Shown: positions 8,307 through 16,012, numbered from the stretch's first letter. The stretch is 64,000 nt of DNA from Rhodoferax sp. TS-BS-61-7 (GCF_002943465.1 NZ_PTQY01000001.1:310001-374000), one strand, 5' to 3'. The notes: generated by a model from the sequence alone, not told the origin. Numbers and translations are program-made.

Positions 8307-9323
8307 ATGGCATCCATCATCAAGGTCGGGAAGCGCTGGCGCGCACAGATACGGCGCAAGGGCTACCCCGACAGAACTGAGACATTCAGCACCAAGGCGC
8401 TGGCCGAGGCGTGGGCGCGCGGTGTTGAGGGCGACGTGGAGAGTTTACGCGCCGGCGTAATGCCCGTGGGCAAGGCCCACACCATGGGTAAATTGATCGA
8501 GCGCTATGAGGAAGAGATAGGCGGTGCCAAGCCGTTTGGCCGCAACAAGGCGGACGTGCTGAAGAAGCTCAAAGAGCACTTGAAGGATGTACAGGTGGCC
8601 GCACTGACGCCAGGCCGCGTGGTGGCTTACATCACCGAGGACCGCAAGATCAAGAACGTGACTGCCGGCATTGACCTCACCTACCTCAAGAGCGTGCTGA
8701 AGGTGGGCCGCGCCCTATGGCAAATGCCGATACATCCCAGCGTGGTGGATGATGCCCGCGAAATGCTAAGCCACATGGGCCAGCTCGAGCGTGGCGAAGA
8801 GCGCGACAGGCGCCCTACGCAGGATGAGATCGACCGGCTCAAAGGCTGGTTTGCTGAGCACAGCAAGAGTTTGTCCCCAGATCTGATCGACTTCATTCTG
8901 GATTCAGGCTTCCGACCGCCCAGTGAGATCACCGGGCTGCGGTGGGACAAGTTGAACAAGGTGGACCGCACCATCACCATCCTGGACCGCAAGGACCCCA
9001 AGAAGAAAGTGGGCAACAACCAGGTGGTGCCGCTGCTGGGGCGGTGCATGGAGATCATTGCCAAGGCTGAGAAGACCAAGGCGTCAGGGGCTGAGTACAT
9101 TTTCCCAGTCAACGGAAGCACCTGGAGCAGCATTTTTCCACGCGCCTGCGCTGATTTGGAGATCGTTGATCTCCGGCTCTATGACCTACGCCACGAATCC
9201 ATCAGCCGCCTGGTGGAGTGCAACAAGTACAGCATCCCCGAGCTGATGCTCATTACTGGCCACAAGGACCCCAAGCAGCTCATGCGCTACACACAGCTGC
9301 GGGCCAAAGATCTGCACCGCTAG
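8307..9323 (+). CDS. int: tyrosine-type site-specific integrase (dusA-targeting)
   Basis: 338 residues. Residues 1-50 form a small arm-binding-like domain, about 55-160 a SAM-like core-binding domain, and 165-338 the catalytic domain. Catalytic residues visible are Arg203 (GFRPPSEI), Arg295 with His296 (YDLRHES), His319 (TGHKD) and Tyr328 (MRYTQ). The position normally held by the first His of HxLR is Tyr292, a tolerated change. The gene starts 144 bp from the attL core, pointing away from dusA, the usual layout for dusA-type integrases. It catalyses integration and, with a directionality factor, excision. The divergent gap to dusA (8199-8306) must hold promoters for both, but I could not place them securely. 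Confidence 0.95.
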   Translation: MASIIKVGKRWRAQIRRKGYPDRTETFSTKALAEAWARGVEGDVESLRAGVMPVGKAHTMGKLIERYEEEIGGAKPFGRNKADVLKKLKEHLKDVQVAALTPGRVVAYITEDRKIKNVTAGIDLTYLKSVLKVGRALWQMPIHPSVVDDAREMLSHMGQLERGEERDRRPTQDEIDRLKGWFAEHSKSLSPDLIDFILDSGFRPPSEITGLRWDKLNKVDRTITILDRKDPKKKVGNNQVVPLLGRCMEIIAKAEKTKASGAEYIFPVNGSTWSSIFPRACADLEIVDLRLYDLRHESISRLVECNKYSIPELMLITGHKDPKQLMRYTQLRAKDLHR

Positions 9324-9350
9324 GCTGAGCCGGGGCTGATGCCTCACCCC

Positions 9351-9376
9351 AAACACTGTATTATTAAACAGTGTTT
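9351..9376. promoter_or_regulatory. LexA-type SOS box
   Basis: The 26-bp inverted repeat AAACACTG (9351-9358), ten bases, CAGTGTTT contains CTGTATTATTAAACAG (9356-9371), a perfect CTGT-N8-ACAG LexA motif as used in gamma- and betaproteobacteria. A TATTAT -10 element (9359-9364) lies within it, so LexA would repress the following gene. Confidence 0.85.
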
Positions 9377-9757
9377 TATGAAGTCCAACGCCTCTATAAC
9401 CGTGGCACCAAGCTGCGGAGCCCCGAGCAAGCGGTGCCTGGGGAGCTGACCCTGCACAAGTGGAGGGACGGCAGCAACCACACCGCCATGCGGCTGCGTG
9501 CCGATGTGATGGGGCGCGATCGCCAGCCAGCGGTGCCGTCGCTCATTGATGCGGTGGTGGTGCGAATCACGGCCGAGGGCATGGTGGTGATGGGCACGGA
9601 GCTGGTGCCGCGAAACTCATCCTCCAAGGCCAACGTGGCGTATTACCCGCAGACCTGGTGGTGCCGTCTGCTGCCTGGCAAGCTGGAGCTGCTGCCAGAG
9701 CCGCCAAGGGAGGTTCCGAAGTGGCGGCGGGCGTTTGAGTCCATTGATGGAGATTGA
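9371..9757 (+). CDS. SOS-box-controlled phage protein of unknown fold, candidate antirepressor
   Basis: 128 residues from GTG 9371; the frame has no ribosome site because the start overlaps the LexA box. If the -10 at 9359-9364 is used, transcription begins at about 9371 and the mRNA would be leaderless. Translation from the internal ATG at 9491 is the alternative. The sequence is rich in beta-strand-forming residues (AVVVRITAEGMVVMGTELV) and ends in a basic-acidic tail; no known domain is visible. Because the resident CI-like repressor has no self-cleavage domain, an SOS-induced antirepressor like Tum of phage 186 would explain this gene. That role is inference from regulation only. Confidence 0.65.
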   Translation: MFYEVQRLYNRGTKLRSPEQAVPGELTLHKWRDGSNHTAMRLRADVMGRDRQPAVPSLIDAVVVRITAEGMVVMGTELVPRNSSSKANVAYYPQTWWCRLLPGKLELLPEPPREVPKWRRAFESIDGD

Positions 9758-9967
9758 GCTATTGATGAAAAAAGTGGATAAATATCTATAGAGAAAATTT
9801 ATTTTCAGCCACTATTTACGGCGAAAGCTCAAGTTTCATGCCGCTTTCAAGCCCAAAGGCCGCCAAAACCCGCATGGGATCTAGTTTCAGTGGAGAAAAA
9901 CACAGTCCGACAAGGACGTGCGAAAGGTGTTTGGGAAAACACCCCCCTGTACACTACCGGTAGTGGA

Positions 9968-9996
9968 TTGTCACTCGCACATACCCCAGATATAGT
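9968..9996 (+). promoter_or_regulatory. near-consensus sigma70 promoter
   Basis: TTGTCA (9968-9973), a 17-base spacer and TATAGT (9991-9996). The expected start is about 10003. It faces the DUF3892 gene, but a terminator-like hairpin begins only about 11 bases after the start. Confidence 0.65.
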
Positions 9997-10013
9997 GTGT
10001 GGAGCCCAAAGTG

Positions 10014-10041
10014 AAAAGCCAGGGGTGCAACCCTGGCTTTT
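10014..10041. terminator. intrinsic terminator or attenuator hairpin
   Basis: An 11-bp perfect stem, AAAAGCCAGGG / CCCTGGCTTTT, around a 6-base loop. It is symmetric, so it could work for either strand. It lies right after the promoter at 9968-9996 and before the DUF3892 gene. Confidence 0.7.
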
Positions 10042-10174
10042 CTCACCCCAACCAGTTTTAGCCTGATCAGGGGGTTTCAACAACGTATTGTTTACAACAC
10101 GGATATGTTGCCATGAAATTAAGGGAGATCAGGCGTTTTTTTGTAACGGCCATAGGCCAGAAAAATTGCCAATC

Positions 10175-10462
10175 ATGACTCTCTCAGTACAAATCCACTA
10201 TGTAAACAAAGTCCCACGGACTGACATCCACCACTCTATCAAATCGGTTGGAGGGCGAAACCCCGACGGCAAGATCTGGAAACTGGATCTTGCCAATGCC
10301 GTGGCAAAAGCTCTCGATGCCACCTATAGGTTTTACGTCTCTACTGGCGGCAAATCTGTATGGGTGTCAGTAGTGAAAAGCGCAAGTGGACACCTCTACT
10401 TAAAAACTGACGCAGATTCACTGAACGTGAACAACCTGCTAAGTCTCCCTGAGTTCCCGTAA
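10175..10462 (+). CDS. DUF3892-like small protein (prophage accessory gene)
   Basis: 95 residues from ATG 10175; earlier in-frame starts exist but have no ribosome site. The pattern fits DUF3892: an N-terminal strand IHYVNKV, then IKSVGG, then a W-containing strand KIWKLDLANAVAKALDA, then YRFYVSTGGKSVWVSVV. Members of that family are short, of unknown function, and often found near mobile elements. Base use is more AT-rich than in the neighbouring phage genes, and it has its own promoter and terminators. It is therefore probably an accessory (moron) gene expressed from the lysogen. It converges with the lysis genes. Confidence 0.55.
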   Translation: MTLSVQIHYVNKVPRTDIHHSIKSVGGRNPDGKIWKLDLANAVAKALDATYRFYVSTGGKSVWVSVVKSASGHLYLKTDADSLNVNNLLSLPEFP

Positions 10463-10471
10463 ACGCAAAAA

Positions 10472-10513
10472 AGCCCCCACCCCTCGCCCGATATGGGGGA
10501 AGGGGTGGGGGCT
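10472..10513 (-). terminator. terminator of the phage late operon
   Basis: The 13-bp arms AGCCCCCACCCCT (10472-10484) and AGGGGTGGGGGCT (10501-10513) are perfect complements. On the minus strand the stem is followed by a T-run (10466-10472 read in reverse), so it ends transcription coming from the lysis genes. It could also stop the DUF3892 transcript. Confidence 0.85.
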
Positions 10514-10529
10514 GAAGCCGTGCCTTGGT

Positions 10530-11066
10530 TCACGGCGGAGACAACGGGGGCTCGGCTCTCACTGCGTAGGTGTCGGCCCTGCAGCTGGCGTAGGCGACGT
10601 TGATGTCGTCGGACTCGCGCAGGGCTCTTTGAAGTAGCTCAGTAAGAGGCACTGAAAGTAGCCCGGCGGCTTCGGCAGGGTCTGCTGCACCACTTCCGGG
10701 GGCGGTGGCAACTTCACCCGTGGGGCCACCACTACCGCGCCCACATCCGTGTGCGTTGGGGTCGCGCAGCCGGCCAGCAGAGCCAGCGAGCTGGCGCAGA
10801 CGGCTAGACAGATCCGCAACGGTCGATTGGTTTTTCGCATCCTGTTTCTCCTGGTTGGTTTTGAAGTCGCGCAGGGCCTGCTCGGCTGCGCGGGCTTTGG
10901 CGGTCTCGCTGGCCAGCAGGCGCTCTGCCTGGCGCTGTTGCTCTTTGAGCGCGGCCGTGGCCTCGGCTTTGGCGCGTTGGTAGCCCCGCTGGTCTATGGC
11001 GCGCACGCCAAACATCAGGGCCAGCAGCAGGCCCAGCAGGATGGCGACTTTGGCGAAGGTGCTCAT
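10530..11066 (-). CDS. Rz: Rz-like inner-membrane spanin
   Basis: 178 residues from ATG 11066, which overlaps the endolysin stop by 4 bases. Residues 5-25 are a membrane anchor (AKVAILLGLLLALMFGVRA) and about 28-90 form a long Ala/Glu/Gln/Lys coiled coil (AEATAALKEQQRQAERL), the classic i-spanin form. With the embedded Rz1 lipoprotein it spans the periplasm and fuses inner and outer membranes in the last step of lysis. The C-terminal third is low-complexity Gly/Pro/Ala because the same DNA also encodes Rz1 in another frame. It is the last gene of the lysis cassette and the terminator follows. Confidence 0.85.
   Translation of the reverse strand: MSTFAKVAILLGLLLALMFGVRAIDQRGYQRAKAEATAALKEQQRQAERLLASETAKARAAEQALRDFKTNQEKQDAKNQSTVADLSSRLRQLAGSAGRLRDPNAHGCGRGSGGPTGEVATAPGSGAADPAEAAGLLSVPLTELLQRALRESDDINVAYASCRADTYAVRAEPPLSPP
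10559..10840 (-). CDS. Rz1: Rz1-like outer-membrane spanin lipoprotein, nested inside Rz
   Basis: 93 residues, encoded wholly within Rz in a different frame. It has a signal peptide (RICLAVCASSLALLAGC) with lipobox LLAGC, and the mature part is Pro-rich (VKLPPPPEVVQQTLPKPPG), the hallmark of o-spanins. The C-terminal half keeps two further Cys residues and a Pro/Thr/Ser tail. It is sorted to the outer membrane and binds the periplasmic tip of Rz. The nesting is the same as in lambda. It is longer than lambda Rz1 but within the range of embedded spanins. Confidence 0.85.
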   Translation of the reverse strand: MRKTNRPLRICLAVCASSLALLAGCATPTHTDVGAVVVAPRVKLPPPPEVVQQTLPKPPGYFQCLLLSYFKEPCASPTTSTSPTPAAGPTPTQ

Positions 11067-11473
11067 GGATATGCGCTCCAAGGAAGTTGAAAGTGCGGGC
11101 CATCTTTGAAGCTGGTCCAGTCGCCGCCCCACTCGATGGGCACGCCAAGTTCGGCTGCAGCCTCTTTGACGATCTGCGCCAGCTGCTGGTACTGTGGAAA
11201 TTTCCACGAGATCTCATCAGCGTCCACCACCTTGTCCGCATCGCGGTCCTCCCAGATCGCCAGGTCCACCGCATGGCCTGTCAGATGACGCGAGCGGATG
11301 GTCTGCGACTTGCCTGCAGCCTGCAGCTCTTTTTGCCGCTCCAGGCTGCGCAGGCCCTCGGTCACCACAAACTTCACGTCAGAGCGAGCTGCAGCGGCCA
11401 ACACAACGCTCACCAGTCGTGGGTGAACGCCAGCAAGGCGTGCCTTGGATTTTTCAGGTAACTCGAATGCCAT
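11063..11473 (-). CDS. endolysin, M15-family L-alanyl-D-glutamate or D-Ala carboxypeptidase
   Basis: 136 residues with zinc-peptidase motifs SRHLTGHAVDL (H67 and D70) and IEWGGDW...DGPHFQL (D118 and H127), as in VanY/phage T5-type M15 peptidases. It would cut the peptide side chain of peptidoglycan during lysis. There is no signal peptide, so it depends on the holins encoded just upstream. GGAGG lies 12 bases before the ATG, inside the end of the holin gene, and the Rz start overlaps its stop by 4 bases. Length is normal for single-domain phage lysins of this family. Confidence 0.9.
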   Translation of the reverse strand: MAFELPEKSKARLAGVHPRLVSVVLAAAARSDVKFVVTEGLRSLERQKELQAAGKSQTIRSRHLTGHAVDLAIWEDRDADKVVDADEISWKFPQYQQLAQIVKEAAAELGVPIEWGGDWTSFKDGPHFQLPWSAYP

Positions 11474-11477
11474 GGGC

Positions 11478-11795
11478 TCAGCCCTCCTTTACACGGGTGC
11501 GAACAATGAGAACGGCAAAGCCCAGCGTGAAAGCGGTCTCTGCCAATGAGGGGGTGGCGTGGCTGATGTGGTCCCACGGCGCCGGGTTGACGCCCAGGCT
11601 GTGCAGCACGGGCGTGGCCAGCGCCCCACCCGCCCCCAGGGCCAGCAGCGCCCAGGCGGTGGCTTTGAGGCCGTCCACCACGCGGGCGTGGGTTGTCATG
11701 CCGGGGGCTAATGGAGCGCAGCGCTCCAGCTTGTTCAGCGCCTCGGCCAGGACAATGAACGCAGCCAGGCAGTGCAGGATCTGGAGCGTGCTCAT
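11478..11795 (-). CDS. putative holin (three membrane segments)
   Basis: 105 residues with hydrophobic helices at about 5-22, 43-65 and 82-100 and a charged C-terminus RTRVKEG. Size, topology and place directly upstream of the endolysin fit a class I holin or a holin partner. Its ATG overlaps the stop of the preceding membrane protein by 4 bases, so the pair is probably translated in a coupled way. It would form the inner-membrane lesions that release the endolysin. No sequence family is certain, so either this or the next gene could be the true holin and the other an antiholin. Confidence 0.65.
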   Translation of the reverse strand: MSTLQILHCLAAFIVLAEALNKLERCAPLAPGMTTHARVVDGLKATAWALLALGAGGALATPVLHSLGVNPAPWDHISHATPSLAETAFTLGFAVLIVRTRVKEG

Positions 11796-12223
11796 GGGTT
11801 GGTACCTCCATCTGCAGGCTGTGCGACCGATGCAGGCATTGGGGCCCCACCGCTAACACGCTGGATGACGAAGGTGAGCACCTGGCGCGCGCCGGCGCCC
11901 ACCACAAAGCCGGTACCTACCACCAGGGCCAGCGGCATGTTGATGATCAGCAGCAGGATGGGCGTGACGTAGCCCGCCACCAGGCTGCTGGCCACCGCCA
12001 CGGCGATGCGCTGCAGGCTGCTGCGCACCAGCTGCTGCCAGGTGTCCCAGTTGCCTGGCACGCTGTTGAACAGCGCCATGGCCACCACGGAACCGGCAAA
12101 GCCCGCAATGAGCAGATCGACCCGGAGGCCCAGTGGCACCCCCAGAAGAGTGACGCTGGCCGCGCCGCCGGCAGCTGCTGCAAGCTGGACCACGGCGGCG
12201 GTCGGAATAGTTGGATCTGGCAT
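11792..12223 (-). CDS. phage holin-family membrane protein
   Basis: 143 residues from ATG 12223 (MPDPTIPTAAVVQLAAAAGG). There are four hydrophobic stretches (about 10-30, 37-55, 75-95 and 97-120) and a polar Pro/Gly-rich tail, like holins found with Mu-type tails in Burkholderiales prophages. It is the first gene of the lysis cassette; a terminator hairpin ends 26 bases before its start. A longer frame reaches back to 12343 but overlaps the terminator and the tail fibre gene, so it is not used. Function by location and topology. Confidence 0.65.
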   Translation of the reverse strand: MPDPTIPTAAVVQLAAAAGGAASVTLLGVPLGLRVDLLIAGFAGSVVAMALFNSVPGNWDTWQQLVRSSLQRIAVAVASSLVAGYVTPILLLIINMPLALVVGTGFVVGAGARQVLTFVIQRVSGGAPMPASVAQPADGGTNP

Positions 12224-12249
12224 GAAGTTCCTCGGCTTCAAGGGGACGT

Positions 12250-12271
12250 AAAAAAGCCGCTCTGAGGCGGC
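12250..12271 (-). terminator. intrinsic terminator between fibre and lysis genes
   Basis: Minus-strand GCCGC-CTCAGA-GCGGC followed by six T. It lies only 26 bases before the first lysis gene, so that gene can only be expressed by read-through. Confidence 0.75.
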
Positions 12272-12284
12272 CTGGTCTATTTCT

Positions 12285-13403
12285 TCAGTACTTGATACAA
12301 GCAAGCAGCGCAACGTTCCTGGGGCGCGTTTCCGTGCCACCAAATGCGGACGTGTTGCTAAGCGTGCCTCCCGAATTCAAGTTCGGCGTGCCGCCCGCTC
12401 CACCAGCCCGGTCATTGAAGCTGTTGTAGGAGCCACCGTGCACGTGGCTTTCGGTCATGTAAGACTGTCCAGAGCCGTTTACACGCCCTGCGTCCACGCC
12501 GCGAGAGTCATCCAGACCACGAACGAACTCGCCACGCAGATCCAGCACTGGCAGGCGTTTGTTTGCGGCAAAGTCGGCCGCTGCACTCGCGCCTCGTGTT
12601 GATGCGGCGCCAGCACTGTCTTGAATGGCCAGTATCGAATTGGAGAACTCGCCCCACAGCAAAGTAAACAGCGCAAGCATTTCCGCGCTGGCGCGCAAGG
12701 TTGCACCGCTCGCTGCACTGCCGATGGTTCCACCGTTTGCCTTTACGAAACCAACCGGCGCCGTGGCCCTGGCGAAATAGCAGACTTCGCCAACCTGTTG
12801 GCCCACCGCACCTTGCTTGACGAAAGTTAGCGGCGTGGTGCCAATAGTGATAACCCCGTCAGTAACGAGAATCCACTGTGTATCAATGTTGAAGCTGCCC
12901 TCTTCCACCGCTACCACTGCACCGCTGGTCAGCTCGCCAGTGGCATCCGCATCGGCAGCGCGGGTCCAGGTGCCGTTGGCACCGGTGCCCAACGTGGTGA
13001 TCACGTACAGGCCGTTTTGGCTGGCAGTGGTTTGGTCTTTGACCAGGATGCGATCGCCGGCCACCAACGTGACACCGTCCAAAGTATTTGGGGCACCACC
13101 GTTAAGGGCCGCGATGTTGGCCGTTGTAGCCGCACGCACCGATGGTTTGTAGTCGCCCGCGGCCTGGCGAATCATCTCCTGCACGGCCAAGGTAACCTGG
13201 TCCAGGTTGGTGTGGTCGGGCGTGAGGCCAGATGCCACCAGCAAGCGGCGCAGGCTCTCGGTGATCATGTGGTACCAGTACGCGCCGGGCTTGGTGGCTG
13301 GCGTGCCGGTGCCAGGATCTCCGCCAATGGGATAGCCCACCGATGGGCTGACAGGTGGCGCGGGCGGTGTGGCCGAAGCGCCGGATTTAAAAACGCGATC
13401 CAT
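12285..13403 (-). CDS. tail fibre/collar-domain protein
   Basis: 372 residues. The N-terminal 60 residues are Pro/Gly-rich and probably attach to the baseplate. A middle region (NTLDGVTLVAGDRILVKDQT, then NGLYVITT) is the beta-rich repeat found in many phage fibres. The C-terminal part has a tail-collar signature (RLPVLDLRGEFVRGLDDSRG) and ends with His/Gly/Asn-rich sequence and ETRPRNVALLACIKY, the standard end of collar-type fibres. It would recognise the host surface. No separate fibre-assembly chaperone follows, as there is in lambda- or Mu-like fibres. It is the last gene of the tail block. Confidence 0.85.
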   Translation of the reverse strand: MDRVFKSGASATPPAPPVSPSVGYPIGGDPGTGTPATKPGAYWYHMITESLRRLLVASGLTPDHTNLDQVTLAVQEMIRQAAGDYKPSVRAATTANIAALNGGAPNTLDGVTLVAGDRILVKDQTTASQNGLYVITTLGTGANGTWTRAADADATGELTSGAVVAVEEGSFNIDTQWILVTDGVITIGTTPLTFVKQGAVGQQVGEVCYFARATAPVGFVKANGGTIGSAASGATLRASAEMLALFTLLWGEFSNSILAIQDSAGAASTRGASAAADFAANKRLPVLDLRGEFVRGLDDSRGVDAGRVNGSGQSYMTESHVHGGSYNSFNDRAGGAGGTPNLNSGGTLSNTSAFGGTETRPRNVALLACIKY

Positions 13404-13415
13404 GAGCGTGGTCTC

Positions 13416-14003
13416 CTAGGTGTAGCTAAACAAAACAGTGGTGTGGGCGGGTTTGAGGCGTTCGATCACGCACTCCAGCAGGGCCGAGCCCCAAGCGGCG
13501 ATGGGGTCGTCCACCGAGTCGTCCACGGTGATCTCGGTGACCTGGTTGAGCACGCCATTCACCTGCCAGGCAAAGGCCCATGCCTCTCCATACAGTGGGT
13601 GGTCCACGTCGTCGTCCACCGTGTGCTCGGTGAAGTCCTGCACGGTGATGGCATAGCCCAGGGCAGCGGCAAGGTCCACGAAGAACCCGGCGTTTTGACC
13701 GCCAAGGTTGATGAGGCGACCCAGTAGTGCGGCGCGGCGCTGGGCAGTGGTCTGGTCACCGCCAAAGGCAATGGCGCATTCGTCTGGCAAGTCGGTAACG
13801 CGCTCCCAGTCGGCAAACAGCTCAGCAGTGGTGCGGGGGTCTGCCTCTTCCAGTAGGGTCACTACACGGCCGTCCACGCGGGCCAGCTCTTGCGCCAGGC
13901 CGGTGAGCAGGCGCGAGACTGGCGACTCCTCACGTGGCCACGCGGGCCCCTGGGGCAACAGTGCCTGCAGCTGCTGCCGGTAGTCGTCAGCGTTCAAGGC
14001 CAT
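13416..14003 (-). CDS. baseplate protein, Mu gp48-like (DUF2313/YmfQ)
   Basis: 195 residues. The N-terminus DDYRQQLQALLPQGPAWPR matches the hallmark of the YmfQ/Mu gp48 family (LxxLLPxGxAWpr), followed by ELFADWERVTDLPD and RRAALLGRL. The C-terminal half is acidic (TVDDDVDHPLYG) and ends VIERLKPAHTTVLFSY, with the conserved KPAHT element. It joins the outer baseplate to the fibre. It overlaps the baseplate J gene by 10 bases and precedes the fibre by 12 bases. Confidence 0.9.
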   Translation of the reverse strand: MALNADDYRQQLQALLPQGPAWPREESPVSRLLTGLAQELARVDGRVVTLLEEADPRTTAELFADWERVTDLPDECAIAFGGDQTTAQRRAALLGRLINLGGQNAGFFVDLAAALGYAITVQDFTEHTVDDDVDHPLYGEAWAFAWQVNGVLNQVTEITVDDSVDDPIAAWGSALLECVIERLKPAHTTVLFSYT

Positions 14004-15052
14004 GTGATGGTCCCCATGGTGGACATGTTGCCCAGGGTGTTGGTCACGTCCGCGCTGGGGGATGCCAGCACATAGTTCTCTTCACCCGCTGCAGTGCTGA
14101 TGGCGGCCCGGATCTGGGACAGCAACAAGGGGCCACCAGGCACCGCCTTGCGGCGCAGCAGATCCTGCAGCTCGGCACTCACGGCCGCACGCACAGCCGT
14201 GGTGTCGGGCACCAAGTCGGTGAACACAAAATTCAAGGGCACCGAGTTGGGGGCCACTACGGTGAGCGCTGCAGTAACCGGCTTGCGCGATGGGTCTTCG
14301 ATGTAGGCCTGCACCGTGGCCACCTCGGGCGCACTGGGGATGATGGCGGCGCCTGTGCCATCGTTGTCGCGCACAAAGCGAACGGTGACGCCGTTGGCGG
14401 CCATCTCTTGCGGGTACACCCAGGCGCGGGTAACGCCAGGCACTTCCAGCGCCCAGTTTTCATAGTCGTGCTTGGCGCCACCCTGGGGTGGCTGCTGGAT
14501 GCGGGTAAGGAAGCGATCGCGCAGGCTGTCGATCGTCTCCACGTCTGCACCACCGCTGAGCAGCCCGGCCGTGGCCAAGGTCTGCACGCCGGCCACTGGG
14601 TTGACCAGGTTCAGCGTCTGCCCTGCAGCCCGGTTGCCGGCTGCAGCGGGCTCTACTGCCGCCACTGGCGCCACGGCGCTGGTGCTGCCGGCGGTGACTT
14701 CGGTGGTGGTGACGTACTGCACGCCGTCCAGCGCCTGCAGCAGCGTGCCGGCGGGAATGACTGCACCCACCTGCACCGAGAAAGTTACATTGCCGTTGGC
14801 GGCCACGGCCACCTTGCGCAGCACCTTCCAGATGCCGGCCCAGCGCACCAGGTGCTCTTCTTCGGCCGTGTCGTAAATGATCTGCTTGGCGGCCCACTCC
14901 ACATAGCCATAAAGGCCATGCACGGCACCGGCCAGCGCGCGGGAGTAAACCTCTGCCTCGGTGCGGCGCAGGGCGTCGTCGCTCACCAGGCGCGAGAGCA
15001 CATCGGTGCGGATGCGCTCTACCAGGGCGGCAAGCGTGGGGCGGTTAAACAT
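13994..15052 (-). CDS. baseplate J/wedge protein, Mu gp47-like
   Basis: 352 residues from ATG 15052; the frame is open further upstream, but that part lies within the gp46-like gene. MFNRPTLAALVERIRTDVLSRL is the usual first helix region, followed by AEVYSRALAGAVHGLYGY and the RWAGIWKVLRK segment. The middle has the baseplate J motif ETIDSLRDRFLTRIQQPPQGG with NWALEVPGVTRAWVYP. It forms the wedge of a contractile-tail baseplate. Order and overlaps with neighbours (8 and 10 bases) are as in Mu. Confidence 0.93.
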   Translation of the reverse strand: MFNRPTLAALVERIRTDVLSRLVSDDALRRTEAEVYSRALAGAVHGLYGYVEWAAKQIIYDTAEEEHLVRWAGIWKVLRKVAVAANGNVTFSVQVGAVIPAGTLLQALDGVQYVTTTEVTAGSTSAVAPVAAVEPAAAGNRAAGQTLNLVNPVAGVQTLATAGLLSGGADVETIDSLRDRFLTRIQQPPQGGAKHDYENWALEVPGVTRAWVYPQEMAANGVTVRFVRDNDGTGAAIIPSAPEVATVQAYIEDPSRKPVTAALTVVAPNSVPLNFVFTDLVPDTTAVRAAVSAELQDLLRRKAVPGGPLLLSQIRAAISTAAGEENYVLASPSADVTNTLGNMSTMGTITWP

Positions 15053-15488
15053 GGAGGAACTCCCAGACGTTGGTGAATCGAATGTCCAGGGGCACGCTGG
15101 CCCCAGTCTTGTAGATGACGACGCGCATGGCCAGCGTCTCCAGGCCTTTGCGCTCGGCCTGCACGTCCACCTTGGCGGCCACGCCGTCCTCCAGCAGCCA
15201 CTGCAGCGCCTCTTCGGCGTACTCTTTGGCCTTGGCCGGGGTGTCTGCAAGCAGCTTGGCGCGGGCCAGCAGCCACAGGCGCGAGCCAATGCGGTCGCCC
15301 TCAACCGGCGGGAAGCTGTCGCCCCACCAGCCCATGCGCTCGGTGCCTGGCAGATCGTCGTCGGGCTTTGCGCGGCGCCAGGTAAACAGGCTGATGTACA
15401 CGGCCCGCACCAGTGGCTCGGCAGACTGCAGGGCGAGCTGCGCCTCCCGGCCATCGATGAGGATGGTCAGTGGTTGGTCGGTGATCAT
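15045..15488 (-). CDS. baseplate protein, Mu gp46-like
   Basis: 147 residues. Typical GP46 features are the RAVYISLFTWRRAKPDDDLP stretch, GWWGDSFP and the helix SRLWLLARAKLLADTPAKAK. GP46 is a lysozyme-free relative of T4 gp25 in the baseplate. The stop overlaps the start of the J gene. No sign of truncation. Confidence 0.9.
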   Translation of the reverse strand: MITDQPLTILIDGREAQLALQSAEPLVRAVYISLFTWRRAKPDDDLPGTERMGWWGDSFPPVEGDRIGSRLWLLARAKLLADTPAKAKEYAEEALQWLLEDGVAAKVDVQAERKGLETLAMRVVIYKTGASVPLDIRFTNVWEFLHV

Positions 15489-15493
15489 GGTGT

Positions 15494-16012
15494 CTAGTTG
15501 GGTGTGCCCGTGTTGGGCGTGCCGTTGGGGTGGGTGTGGGTGGCCAGGCTCTTGCCACCGCCAAGCACCTCTGCAGCGGTGATGGTCCCGCCCACCTGCA
15601 GATCACCGGTGATGGTGACCAGCTGGCTGGTGATCTGCACGCTGCCGCTGGCCACAATGTCCAGGGTGCCGTCCGCCTTGAGGTGGATCTTGTTGTTGAA
15701 TGCGTCGTACATGGCCACTTCGCCATCCACAAGGCCCTGCAGGCGGTAGCGGCGGTCAGCCACCACCACGGTCACGCCGTGGCTGCGGTCGCCGTCCAGG
15801 AACAGGGTCACGTGCTCGGCACCCGGCAGCGGCTTGGCGGTAAAGCCAAAGGGCTCCAGGTGCTCCACCCGGTCTTTGGTTTCGCCGGCCAGCAGGCCCA
15901 GCTGCAGGATCTGCAGCTTGCCAAGGCTGTTGGCCGCCAGCACCTTGCCGCGCGCCACCATGTTGCCCAGCCTGCGGGCCATGGGGCCCAGCAGCTTGTT
16001 CATGTCGGTCAT
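15494..16012 (-). CDS. baseplate spike protein, Mu gp45-like (gpV family)
   Basis: 172 residues. The N-terminus is a short helix, the middle an OB-fold (KLQILQLGLLAGETKDRVEHLEPFGF), and the C-terminal part a strand-rich beta-helix (DGTLDIVASGSVQITSQLVT) ending in THTHPNGTPNTGTPN. The HxH near the tip is the iron-binding apex seen in membrane-piercing spikes of this class. It forms the trimeric puncturing tip under the tail tube. Its start overlaps the hub gene by 4 bases. Confidence 0.9.
   Translation of the reverse strand: MTDMNKLLGPMARRLGNMVARGKVLAANSLGKLQILQLGLLAGETKDRVEHLEPFGFTAKPLPGAEHVTLFLDGDRSHGVTVVVADRRYRLQGLVDGEVAMYDAFNNKIHLKADGTLDIVASGSVQITSQLVTITGDLQVGGTITAAEVLGGGKSLATHTHPNGTPNTGTPN

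Larger units (their letters stand above)
9758..10174. other. AT-rich gene-free stretch with palindromes
   Basis: About 420 bases without a supported gene. It contains an inverted repeat GGTGTTT-GGGA-AAACACC near 9927-9944, a 14-bp palindrome CACTACCGGTAGTG near 9953-9966, a strong promoter (9968-9996) and a terminator hairpin (10014-10041). AAACCCGCATGGGATCTA at 9866-9883 recurs with one change at 47227-47244. Confidence 0.6.

Noticed and set aside
9980..10000. Likeness to an NrdR box (ATATAGTGTG)
   Set aside because: Only one half matches, and the same bases fit the -10 of a promoter better.
9847..10083. 78-codon minus-strand frame
   Set aside because: It runs through the promoter and terminator at 9968-10041 and has no ribosome site or protein-like pattern.
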